The notes under the pieces are model-generated. The model made no database searches, was not told the origin of the DNA, and was given only the letters and a program-made list of their open reading frames with translations. This document shows, in pieces, positions 24,516 through 31,602 of a stretch of DNA of 40,967 nt. The translations under genes were made by a program, and so were the position numbers. This DNA comes from Candidatus Woesearchaeota archaeon (GTDB taxonomy: Archaea > Nanobdellota > Nanobdellia > Woesearchaeales > JASKKU01). Within the stretch, counting starts at the first letter, position 1. Each line of letters opens with the position of its first letter. The DNA lies in contig JASKKU010000005.1 of assembly GCA_030154045.1 (NCBI GenBank), positions 1 to 40,967 of the forward strand. Reading direction: 5' to 3'.

Positions 24516-25871
24516 ATGCCTGATTTTGAAACTCTTAATGAGATATTTAGGAATTTAAGTGATTTTATTAATATAAAAGGTCTTGTTTTATTTGTTTTTA
24601 AAGACTATGAGGAATTCAATTCTATCTTTGATGAATACTTAAGTACATTAAAGGAATTTTATTCAGGGTTCGTTGACTTAAGGCAATACTTAGCAGAGGC
24701 AAAAGAAATTATAAAAAAGGGTGACTCTTATGAATTATTTGATCCATCTTTAACTCCTTTAGAAAGACGTGTAATTGAGATGTACTTACCTAATTCTGAG
24801 AACTATGATGTTATTGAGTTCCTGGATCATCTTATAGATAAAGGTGTGAGTTTCCAAAAACAACCTTTAAGTTACATTTATTCATCTTTAATTTCAGCTA
24901 GAAATGATAAATCACAAGGATTGCTTTTACTGCATTACGACTCTGAAACTTTTTTATTTGACATTTTAAAAGGATTTTCTGACCACATCTTATTTTATTA
25001 CCCTCTTACTTCAGGCAGAAAAGGGAATTTTTTGCCAGAATCAGAAATTGAGAAAGATGATTTTTTTTCGTGGCTGCTTGTTTATTTCAACAAGAATATT
25101 GGTTTTAATGGTTTTGAAAGTAATAACTTAAAACAGCATTTAGCTAAATTTAGAGCATTCCTTGATGGAACAGAAAAGATTCCGTTTTTAGAACCGATCA
25201 GACCTTTGATTTATGAAAACTTGGAAGCGTACAGAAATTATGACCTGTTATCAATTCTAAAATTTGGGTTTGAATTAAATAATAAAAATGCAGGAAACCT
25301 GTTTGATTATGTTATGGGGACAAACCCTGACTTAAATTATTATTTTGAAACAATCCCCACAGACAAACTGGGAGTGTATTTCTCAATAAATAACATATTA
25401 AACACTATAGATTACCTTGTGGTTGATTATACAAATAAGGCTGAAGAAGGCATCTATTTTGGGAACTTTTTTAGTCTATATGCGGTTCCATTTAATAAAT
25501 TTAGGAGATATGTTGAAAATGGAGATTTGTATGTGCTTGAATTTTTATATAAAGGCTCTGCCTTAAAACCATTCCGTGACCCAAAAAAAGATGTTAAATT
25601 TAATTATTCAACAGAGCGCCTTGATGAGATGATGAAGTTTAATAAAAAACACATTAAGCAATTTGAGAAATTTTTTGAACAGAGTTTAGAGAATTCTGAT
25701 TTTCAGTTAAAAAAGAATAACTTGGCTAACACTGTAGCTTATATCCTTAGTGAACAAATAAAACCATACTCTACCTTTATCAAGGCAATGGATATTAAAT
25801 TTAAGATTTCTTCTGATAAAAATCAATTTAAAAGGCTGCTTAAGATGTACACATATGGCAAAAAAGAGTGA
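24516..25871 (+). CDS. Unrecognised protein family, member A (paralogue of 31603..33030)
   Basis: 451 residues from the ATG at 24516, chosen because ttataaa (24484-24490) lies about 26-32 nt upstream; the track start (24459) precedes that TATA. No signal or membrane segment, so probably cytoplasmic. Mostly helical at both ends with a beta-containing middle (YLVVDYTNKAEEGIYFGNFF). It aligns by eye with the minus-strand gene 31603..33030: FLFDILKGF / LLFDMIKGL, DDFFSWLLVYF / EEFFVWSLVHL, SILKFGFEL / SIIKYGLNI, LVVDYTN / LIVDYTN, RRYVENGDLYVLEFLY / KQYVENVDLFLNLFY, and FRDPKKDVKF / FSDPFKDLKL. The order of blocks is the same. No known enzyme motif is visible and no function can be proposed. It lies immediately ahead of secE-nusG. 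Confidence 0.8.
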   Translation: MPDFETLNEIFRNLSDFINIKGLVLFVFKDYEEFNSIFDEYLSTLKEFYSGFVDLRQYLAEAKEIIKKGDSYELFDPSLTPLERRVIEMYLPNSENYDVIEFLDHLIDKGVSFQKQPLSYIYSSLISARNDKSQGLLLLHYDSETFLFDILKGFSDHILFYYPLTSGRKGNFLPESEIEKDDFFSWLLVYFNKNIGFNGFESNNLKQHLAKFRAFLDGTEKIPFLEPIRPLIYENLEAYRNYDLLSILKFGFELNNKNAGNLFDYVMGTNPDLNYYFETIPTDKLGVYFSINNILNTIDYLVVDYTNKAEEGIYFGNFFSLYAVPFNKFRRYVENGDLYVLEFLYKGSALKPFRDPKKDVKFNYSTERLDEMMKFNKKHIKQFEKFFEQSLENSDFQLKKNNLANTVAYILSEQIKPYSTFIKAMDIKFKISSDKNQFKRLLKMYTYGKKE

Positions 25872-25958
25872 TTTTTTATACCTTTAAGAGATTAAGATAA
25901 GAGATTAAGGAATCTTTCAAAGAAATATTTATAAATGATTTAAATCACCCGTAGCAGT

Positions 25959-26135
25959 ATGAGCGTCATATCTAAATTAAAATCCTTTTTGAACCAGTGT
26001 AAAATAACTTTAAGGCTGACAAAAAGGCCAACAAAGGATGAGTTTTTTAGGATCTCACTGATTTCAGGGGTAGGTATATTAATTATGGGGGCTATTGGCT
26101 TTATTATATACTTAATAAAGTATTATCTGTTTTAA
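25959..26135 (+). CDS. secE: Protein translocase subunit SecE / Sec61-gamma
   Basis: 58 residues, missed by the ORF track because of its length. The amphipathic N-terminal helix ends in CKITLRLTKRPTKDEFFRIS, the conserved R-x-x-[KR]-P-[ST]-x-x-E-[FY] block of archaeal/eukaryotic Sec61-gamma. One transmembrane helix follows (GVGILIMGAIGFIIYLIKYY). It clamps the SecY channel in the membrane. A TATA-like tttataaat (25929-25937) about 22-30 nt ahead gives a leaderless start. It lies 20 bases before nusG, the usual archaeal arrangement. Confidence 0.92.
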   Translation: MSVISKLKSFLNQCKITLRLTKRPTKDEFFRISLISGVGILIMGAIGFIIYLIKYYLF

Positions 26136-26155
26136 AATTTTAAAAGGTGTTATCT

Positions 26156-26641
26156 ATGGAAGAATCTTCAAATATTGAAACGAAAGAGAATAAGCCACAG
26201 ATATTTTCAGTCAGAACAACAGCTGGAAGAGAAGAACAAGTTATTGAGTTTGCTAGCGAAATCATCAAGAAGAAAGGCTATGATGTTTATTCTCTGGTTC
26301 ATCCTAATGGAATGAAAGGCTATATCTTTATAGAGGCTGGTTCTTTGCAAGCCGCTGAAGAAGCAATGAGAGGAGTCCCTTATGCTAAAGGTGTTATCCC
26401 ATCACCAATTGCTTTTGATGAGATTGAGCATATGGTTCAGATTGAGAAGAAACAAGAGGTCAATATAAAAATCGGCGACATTGTTGAAATTATTTCTGGA
26501 CCATTCCAAAGAGAACAAGCAAAGGTCATTAGAACCGATTTAAACAAAGAGGATGTTGTCGTTGAGTTGATTAATGCGGCTGTTCCTATTCCAATTACTC
26601 TTAAAGTAGATAATGTGAAAGTAATAAGAAGAGAGCAATAA
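26156..26641 (+). CDS. spt5: Transcription elongation factor Spt5/NusG
   Basis: 161 residues. The ATG at 26156 is preferred over the GTG at 26147, because the GTG forms part of the aaggtg SD. An acidic N-terminal tail precedes the NGN domain (IFSVRTTAGREEQVIEF, LVHPNGMKGYIFIEAG, YAKGVIPSPIAFDE). The KOW domain follows (IKIGDIVEIISGPFQREQAKVI). It binds RNA polymerase with Spt4 and increases processivity, coupling to translation. It lies between secE and rpl11 with a 12-nt gap to the latter. Confidence 0.95.
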   Translation: MEESSNIETKENKPQIFSVRTTAGREEQVIEFASEIIKKKGYDVYSLVHPNGMKGYIFIEAGSLQAAEEAMRGVPYAKGVIPSPIAFDEIEHMVQIEKKQEVNIKIGDIVEIISGPFQREQAKVIRTDLNKEDVVVELINAAVPIPITLKVDNVKVIRREQ

Positions 26642-26653
26642 GGAGGTTTAAAG

Positions 26654-27136
26654 ATGGCAAAACAAAAAGTTGATGTTTTAATTGAAGGTGGAAAGGCTAC
26701 AGCAGCACCTCCATTAGGTCCTGCTTTAGGTCCTTTGGGCGTAAATATCGGTCAAGTTGTAGCTGAAATTAACAAGAAAACTGCTGATTATAAAGGTATG
26801 CAGGTTCCTGTAACTGTTGAAGTTGATACAGAAACAAAGGAATTTACAATTACAATTGGTACTCCTCCAACTTCAGCTTTGCTTAAGAAGGAAGCCGGAA
26901 TTGATAAAGGCGCTTCCAATCCAAAAGAAAAAGCTGGAGATTTAACCTTTGACCAAATCATTAAAGTTACAAGAATGAAGATGGATGACCTTGAATCAAA
27001 AGATCTCAAAGGAGCAGTCATGCAAGTTCTAGGAACCTGTGTTTCGATGGGTATTTTTGTTGAAGGAAAGAGAGCCACAGAAATCATTGAAGAAGTTAGG
27101 CAAGGTAAATGGGACGGCAAGTTTAAAGCAAATTAA
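26654..27136 (+). CDS. rpl11: 50S ribosomal protein L11
   Basis: 160 residues, a normal archaeal L11. The N-terminal domain contains GGKATAAPPLGPALGPLGVN, the flexible proline-rich segment contacting translation factors. The C-terminal domain (LTFDQIIKVTRMKMDDL, VMQVLGTCVSMGIFVEG) binds the GTPase-centre rRNA. A strong SD, aaggaggttt, precedes the ATG. The usual next genes L1, L10 and P1/L12 are absent here, and an RPA gene follows. Confidence 0.97.
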   Translation: MAKQKVDVLIEGGKATAAPPLGPALGPLGVNIGQVVAEINKKTADYKGMQVPVTVEVDTETKEFTITIGTPPTSALLKKEAGIDKGASNPKEKAGDLTFDQIIKVTRMKMDDLESKDLKGAVMQVLGTCVSMGIFVEGKRATEIIEEVRQGKWDGKFKAN

Positions 27137-27173
27137 TTTTTTAATTTTTTAATAAATTTCACGAGCTGGTAAA

Positions 27174-28175
27174 ATGTTTAACAAAAGCTATGATGAGTTA
27201 GTTTCTATAATTCAAGAGAAGTCTGGCTTATCTAAAGAAGAGATTGAAAAACGAATCAAAGAAAAAATAGATAAGCTTTCTGGATTGATTAGTAGAGAAG
27301 GAGCGGCTCATATTGTTGCTAATGAATTAGGTGTTCAGATCATTGAGAAGGTTGCCGAGGCAACACAGCTTGAAATAAAGAATATTGTTGAAGGCTTGAG
27401 AAATGTCTGCGTTGTTGGCAAAGTCATTCGAAAATATGAGGTCAAATCTTTCAACAGAAGCGATAATTCTGAGGGTAAGGTTGGAGCACTAATACTTGCT
27501 GACGAGACAGGCAGTGTAAGAGTGGTTTTCTGGAATGACCATATTAAGGAGTTTGAAAATATCAAAGAAGGAGACATTTTGGATATAAAAAATGCCTATG
27601 CTAGGAAGAACAAGTTTTCAGGCAATATTGAATTGCAATTAAATTCAAATAGTAAGCTAACAATAAATCCTGAGGGTGTTGAATTAAATGTTGATGTTGT
27701 CAATTCAAATAATTATGACATTCCTGAGAGGAAAGAAATAAAGGACTTAAGCGAGGAAGATTCTAATGTGGAACTTTTGGCTACAATTGTAAGCGTATTT
27801 GATATCCATTTCTTTGAAACTTGTTCCCAATGTAATAAAAGGGTTAAAGAGGTTGATGGCAAATTCATTTGCGATGAGCATGGCGAAGTTGAACCCTTTT
27901 ATAGAGCAGTGCTCAATTTAATTCTAGATGACAGCACTGATACTATTAGAGCTGTGTTCTTTAATAACCAAATAAAGATGTTGCTTGGGCTTGATGATTC
28001 TGCTCTTCTAGAATTAAAAGACAACCCTGAAAAGTTTTCTGAAGTAAGAAACAAAATCTTGGGAAAAATCATCAAAGTAGTCGGTAGGACAAACAAGAAT
28101 GAAATGTTTGACAGGTTAGAGTTTGTTGTAAATTTAGTTGACCCGGACCCAAATCCTGATGAGGAAGAAATTTAA
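27174..28175 (+). CDS. rpa: Replication protein A, single-stranded DNA-binding, zinc-finger type
   Basis: 333 residues. An N-terminal helical domain (about 1-70; EEIEKRIKEKIDKLSGLISREGAAHIVANELG) is typical of archaeal RPA41-like proteins. The first OB fold (about 78-160) has VVGKVIRKYEVKSFNRS, GALILADETGSVRVVFWND. A second OB fold (about 195-320) carries an inserted zinc finger, CSQCNKRVKEVDGKFICDEH. It coats single-stranded DNA in replication and repair. Its AT-rich upstream sequence (tttttaataaattt, about 27146-27157) may be its own TATA, 18-28 nt before the ATG, although read-through from rpl11 is also possible. The last four bases overlap the convergent DUF1893 gene. Confidence 0.93.
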   Translation: MFNKSYDELVSIIQEKSGLSKEEIEKRIKEKIDKLSGLISREGAAHIVANELGVQIIEKVAEATQLEIKNIVEGLRNVCVVGKVIRKYEVKSFNRSDNSEGKVGALILADETGSVRVVFWNDHIKEFENIKEGDILDIKNAYARKNKFSGNIELQLNSNSKLTINPEGVELNVDVVNSNNYDIPERKEIKDLSEEDSNVELLATIVSVFDIHFFETCSQCNKRVKEVDGKFICDEHGEVEPFYRAVLNLILDDSTDTIRAVFFNNQIKMLLGLDDSALLELKDNPEKFSEVRNKILGKIIKVVGRTNKNEMFDRLEFVVNLVDPDPNPDEEEI

Positions 28176-28561
28176 TTATTTCTCTTATTAAACAACTCAT
28201 CGAGATAATTATAAAATTCCTCATCTGTTCTTGTTAATGAAGCTTTCTCCATGGGACACATATCCGTTTGATCATGATTTAAGATTTTGTCTGTTAAGAT
28301 GTCGTATTCTACCTCGATGTTATTTTTAAGCAAGTACTCTAAACCAAGTTTTGAGATAAGATGAGCATTGACTTTTGTTATAATATTTGAAAAGACAATT
28401 AATCTTGCGGCTGCTAAGCCAACGACTTTGTCATAAAGAGTGCAGTTTTTATAATGGCTTCCTTTGAATTTCTTGACTAAATCAAACAAAGGTTTGATTT
28501 GAGTACCGTCAGAAGAATAGACTGCTTGACCTCCGCAATAGAGGGCAATTGAATGGTTCAT
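28172..28561 (-). CDS. DUF1893 protein (TM1506-like, deaminase-like fold)
   Basis: 129 residues from the ATG at 28561; the TTG at 28579 in the track seems less likely. Family marks: SIALYCGGQAVYSSDG at the N-terminus, DKVVGLAAARLIVFSNI in the central helix, and CPMEKA near the C-terminus where the family has a conserved C-P-x-E. The structure of a Thermotoga member is related to cytidine-deaminase folds, but no activity is established. It follows the ECF S-component with a 20-nt gap, so the two are probably one transcript. Confidence 0.8.
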   Translation of the reverse strand: MNHSIALYCGGQAVYSSDGTQIKPLFDLVKKFKGSHYKNCTLYDKVVGLAAARLIVFSNIITKVNAHLISKLGLEYLLKNNIEVEYDILTDKILNHDQTDMCPMEKASLTRTDEEFYNYLDELFNKRNN

Positions 28562-28581
28562 TTTCAAAGAAAAAAACAAAA

Positions 28582-29085
28582 TTAAATCTTTAATCCTTTT
28601 TCTAATCCTTTAGCGATATACTTTGCAACAAGAGCCCATATTGTATCTGAGATAAACAAGCTTACTAAAAGCATATTTAAGAATTTAAATGGCAGACCTA
28701 CTACAAAATGGTCGAGTAAAACTAAAATAGGCATTTCTAATAAAAACGCCAGCCATACTGCGATTATGATGTTAAGTTTCTTTCTTACGAACAATCCAAA
28801 GAAGAATCCTAAAAGCATATTAAACAAAACAATGTAGGGATTATGCATTATCATTGCTGAGTATAATGAGCCTACTGCACCAGAGAACAAACCGCCTAGT
28901 GGTCCATAAAGCATTGCGGCAATAAAAATGCCTAATTGAAAGAAATGTATCTTAAAACCAATGCTTGTAGGCAAATTGACAAAACCTAAAAGGTTCGGCA
29001 AAACTAACAAAGTTGTAAATAATATTACGTTTTTGTAATTTAATTCTCTATTGAATGAAAATATGTTTACATTTTCGGCTTTCAT
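28582..29085 (-). CDS. ECF-transporter S-component-like membrane protein
   Basis: 167 residues with five or six hydrophobic segments. GFKIHFFQLGIFIAAMLYGPLGGLFSGAVGSLYSAMI closely resembles the substrate-binding core of energy-coupling-factor S-components (vitamin or queuosine-precursor uptake). NMLLGFFFGLFVRKK fits the following helices. The substrate cannot be read from sequence. No EcfA or EcfT genes lie in the window, so a shared energising module elsewhere is needed. The promoter is the palindromic TATA shared with the divergent gene at 29138. Confidence 0.75.
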   Translation of the reverse strand: MKAENVNIFSFNRELNYKNVILFTTLLVLPNLLGFVNLPTSIGFKIHFFQLGIFIAAMLYGPLGGLFSGAVGSLYSAMIMHNPYIVLFNMLLGFFFGLFVRKKLNIIIAVWLAFLLEMPILVLLDHFVVGLPFKFLNMLLVSLFISDTIWALVAKYIAKGLEKGLKI

Positions 29086-29106
29086 ACTAAAAATCGAACC
29101 ATAACT

Positions 29107-29116
29107 TATTTAAATA
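29107..29116. promoter_or_regulatory. Palindromic TATA box serving two divergent leaderless genes
   Basis: TATTTAAATA is a perfect 10-bp palindrome centred at 29111.5. The ATG at 29138 (plus) and the ATG at 29085 (minus) each begin 26.5 bases from that centre. The intergenic space is 52 bases, so one TATA element seems to drive both genes. Confidence 0.65.
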
Positions 29117-29137
29117 TTTTTTTGAACAGTGAGATAT

Positions 29138-29557
29138 ATGATTTGGTTAACGCACAGTGTTTTTGCATTTTTGATTTCAAAATTGTGGTTTAATGAATTA
29201 AGCTTAACACAGGCAATCTTTCTATTCTTTGCATCAGTTTTTCCTGATATAGATAACAAGAAATCTTTGATAGGAAAAGTGTTTAAATTAAACATCAAAC
29301 ACAGGGAAATCTTTCATTCTTTGATTTTCTTTTTACCGTTAAGTTATGTCTTTTACATATTTCTAGGAGAGAAATATTTTGTTTTATTTCTCATTGGCTC
29401 AGTAAGCCACATACTTTTAGACTCTTTGACAAAATCTGGAGTCAGGATACTTTATCCAATGAAATTCAGAATTAAAGGTTTCTTTAAAACAAACTCATTC
29501 TCAGAATACCTTCTACTATTTTTGTTCTTAATTTTGTTAATCTTTTTTTTAGATTAA
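29138..29557 (+). CDS. YdjM/DUF457-type membrane-bound metal-dependent hydrolase-like protein
   Basis: 139 residues from the ATG at 29138, fixed by the palindromic TATA; the track uses the GTG at 29129. Landmarks of the family: WLTHSVFAFLI near the start, ASVFPDIDNKKSLIG, HREIFHSLIFF and GSVSHILLDSLTKSGV. These supply the conserved His and Asp residues of this phospholipase-C-like membrane group. Four hydrophobic segments are present. The biochemical activity of the family is not established. The stop overlaps the end of the convergent permease gene by four bases. Confidence 0.82.
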   Translation: MIWLTHSVFAFLISKLWFNELSLTQAIFLFFASVFPDIDNKKSLIGKVFKLNIKHREIFHSLIFFLPLSYVFYIFLGEKYFVLFLIGSVSHILLDSLTKSGVRILYPMKFRIKGFFKTNSFSEYLLLFLFLILLIFFLD

Positions 29558-30774
29558 CTTCTAATCGCGTCAACCGGATTTAATTTTGCGGCTTTAATTG
29601 CAGGATACAGAGTAGAGAACAAGCCCAACAACAAAGAGAATCCAAAAGCAAACAAAACTAACCTGAAATCAAGTGTAACGATTAAAAGTTTGGAACCCAG
29701 AGCAGAATTAGCAATAATTTCAGCAGCCTTACTAATACTAAACCCAATTGATAATCCAATCGCACCTCCAATTAGTGAAATTATAATTGTTTCAATTATG
29801 AAAAACAAAGCCACATCGCTGTTTTTAGCACCTATTGCTTTAAGAATACCAATCTCTTTTCTTCTTTCAATAACACTAATATAGATAGAGTTCATAATCA
29901 CAAACCCAGCAACAATTAAGGAAACAAAGGATAGTGCAATAATTAGTATGTTTAAAGTTGACATTATGTTGTTAAACGTTTCAAGAATATCATCAGAGGT
30001 TTGTACTTGAAAATTTTCTTCACCTTCTTTTAAGCCTCTTAGTTTTCTTAGTCTTGCTTTAACTGCCTCAGCAACTTTGGTAACGTTATAACCTTTGGCA
30101 GCCTTTGCCATAATTATGTTATATGTATCTTTGTTCATAAGTTCTTTATAAACATCAATAGGAATCATTATAGTTGAGTCATCTGCGTCATTTCCAAAGC
30201 AGTTCCAGAAACCTATAACCTTAAACTCAATGCCTTTTATTGAAATCTTGTCATTTAGTTTAACAGCATTATCAAAAATATCTCCTTTCAAGAACTTGCA
30301 TCCAAGTATAGCCTTGTACTTATCATTTTTCTCAAAATCTTTCCCTTCACTTAAAGACATCTGCTGCATTTCTTTGATAATTTCTTCATCTTTTCCTAAT
30401 GGAATGCCTGAAAGATACACTAATTTAGATTCATCTTTGAAGGTTGCTAGAACTTTGTCATAAGTCATAGGACTTACTGCTTCGACACCATCCACTTTTG
30501 CTATCTTTGATAGTTCAGAATCTGTAAACTCTTTTGCTGAAAAGATATTTGCTGGCATAAAAGCCATACTCATTGTAGGACTACTTGTAATGTATATTTT
30601 ATCTCTACCCATCTGCTCGAATCTGTTTTCAACAGAATTCATTAAACCCTGAGATAATGATAATAAAGCAACTAATGAACCAACAGAAATGACAATACTT
30701 AAGGTTGTTAAAAATGCTCTTGTTTTTCTTCTGTTTATGTTTTCAAAAGCAATTTTGAAAAAATCTAAAATCAT
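29554..30774 (-). CDS. ABC transporter permease, FtsX/MacB type
   Basis: 406 residues. The N-terminal helix FFKIAFENINRRKTRAFLTTLSIVISVGSLVAL is followed by a large extracytoplasmic MacB-type domain (about 45-270) and three C-terminal helices of the FtsX domain (NILIIALSFVSLIVAGFVIMNSI, FFIIETIIISLIGGAIGLSIGF, FGFSLLLGLFSTLYPAIKAAKL). The ERRKEIGILKAIGA coupling segment contacts an ATPase. Such permeases usually move or extract lipoproteins or peptides, or transmit force across the membrane. No ATPase adjoins it; the one at 36083 may serve both permeases. A TATA-like ttttttaaa about 27-35 nt ahead supports its own promoter. Confidence 0.9.
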   Translation of the reverse strand: MILDFFKIAFENINRRKTRAFLTTLSIVISVGSLVALLSLSQGLMNSVENRFEQMGRDKIYITSSPTMSMAFMPANIFSAKEFTDSELSKIAKVDGVEAVSPMTYDKVLATFKDESKLVYLSGIPLGKDEEIIKEMQQMSLSEGKDFEKNDKYKAILGCKFLKGDIFDNAVKLNDKISIKGIEFKVIGFWNCFGNDADDSTIMIPIDVYKELMNKDTYNIIMAKAAKGYNVTKVAEAVKARLRKLRGLKEGEENFQVQTSDDILETFNNIMSTLNILIIALSFVSLIVAGFVIMNSIYISVIERRKEIGILKAIGAKNSDVALFFIIETIIISLIGGAIGLSIGFSISKAAEIIANSALGSKLLIVTLDFRLVLFAFGFSLLLGLFSTLYPAIKAAKLNPVDAIRS

Positions 30775-30856
30775 TATGAAGAATATCTATTTTAATTCCT
30801 TTAAAAAATTTGTTAAATTTAGGATTAATTAGAAAACTAAAATTAAGATAAAAAAA

Positions 30857-31453
30857 TTAATCAGAAATAAAATCCTCAGTTTTGTACTCAAACTCTTCGT
30901 CTTTGCTGATCTTTCCTCTAAGTTTCAAGTATTCTCTTGCCAATAACCAAAACACTAATGCTAAACTCTTTTTACCCTTGTTATTGCATGGAATAACTAA
31001 GTCAATCTTGTTAATAACGTTATTTGTATCGCATAATGCAACAATAGGTATTCCTACTTTTACAGCATCTTCAACAACATTTCTGTCAGTCCACGGGTCT
31101 GAAACAACAACAACCTTAGCTTCAGTAAATTCTTTAAGGTTAGTATTAGTCAAAATTCCTGGCAGATATCTACCAATCATAGCTTTTGCGCCAGTAGCTT
31201 TCTTGAACATAGCAATTGGTTTCCAAGCAGATTCCCTTCTTCCACAAACTAAGATGTCCTCAGGCTCATAGTTTGCCAAGAATTTAGCAGCAATGATAAT
31301 TCTTTCATTGATTTTTTCCAAGTTCAAAACTGATAAACCATCAGGTCTCTTTTTGTAGATAAAAGGTTCCATAGCTGCTGTTTTGAACTTAGTTCCGATA
31401 TGTACTCCGTATTTTAGATATTCCTCTGTAGGTAATAATAATTCACTTGCCAT
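30857..31453 (-). CDS. rps2: 30S ribosomal protein S2
   Basis: 198 residues from the ATG at 31453, preceded by the SD GGAGGG (10-nt spacing). The track start at 31471 lies just upstream of the SD. Archaeal S2 marks: YGVHIGTKFKTAAMEPFIYK, VCGRRESAWKPIAMF, GRYLPGILTN, EAKVVVVSDPWTDRNVVEDA and VIPCNNKGKKSLALVFWLLARE. The usual archaeal neighbours (S9, L13, RNA polymerase N/K, enolase) are absent here. A structured leader precedes it (separate entry), which makes autoregulation plausible. Confidence 0.96.
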   Translation of the reverse strand: MASELLLPTEEYLKYGVHIGTKFKTAAMEPFIYKKRPDGLSVLNLEKINERIIIAAKFLANYEPEDILVCGRRESAWKPIAMFKKATGAKAMIGRYLPGILTNTNLKEFTEAKVVVVSDPWTDRNVVEDAVKVGIPIVALCDTNNVINKIDLVIPCNNKGKKSLALVFWLLAREYLKLRGKISKDEEFEYKTEDFISD

Positions 31454-31474
31454 TTTTTCATTTCCCTCCATTTT

Positions 31475-31577
31475 TAAACAGTTAAAACCGCAAGAACTAA
31501 GTTCTTGCCGTCTTATTATCGCCCAGACAGCTGTTTACAGAGTCCTCCAAAAGGAGCCAACCTCTGTAAAGGGCAAT
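31475..31577 (-). promoter_or_regulatory. Structured 5' leader of rps2, candidate regulatory RNA
   Basis: On the minus strand a long-range stem ATTGCCC/GGGCGAT (31571-31577 with 31518-31524; one G.U) encloses a 9-bp perfect stem TTTACAGAG/CTCTGTAAA (31562-31570 with 31534-31542) topped by CTCC-TTTT-GGAG (31545-31556). A separate 8-bp hairpin GCAAGAAC-TTA-GTTCTTGC (31490-31508) follows. A TATA-like tttaaaa at about 31601-31607 predicts a transcription start at about 31577, exactly at the first stem. TAAACAG (31537-31531) could instead pair with CTGTTTA (31481-31475) just ahead of the SD (31464-31469), which would break the 9-bp stem. Such alternative pairing is typical of switches, but no known RNA family is recognised. 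Confidence 0.6.
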
Positions 31578-31602
31578 GTTTTTTGAGATAAAAATTTAGT
31601 TT

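Noticed and set aside
31475-31577. H/ACA guide RNA or tRNA-like reading of the hairpins
   Set aside because: The stem is followed by ACAG, but the pocket size and distance do not fit an H/ACA guide, and no cloverleaf can be drawn.
31383-31586. Plus-strand ORF across the rps2 leader
   Set aside because: It runs antisense to rps2 and its hairpins, with no promoter or SD; the stems explain the sequence better.
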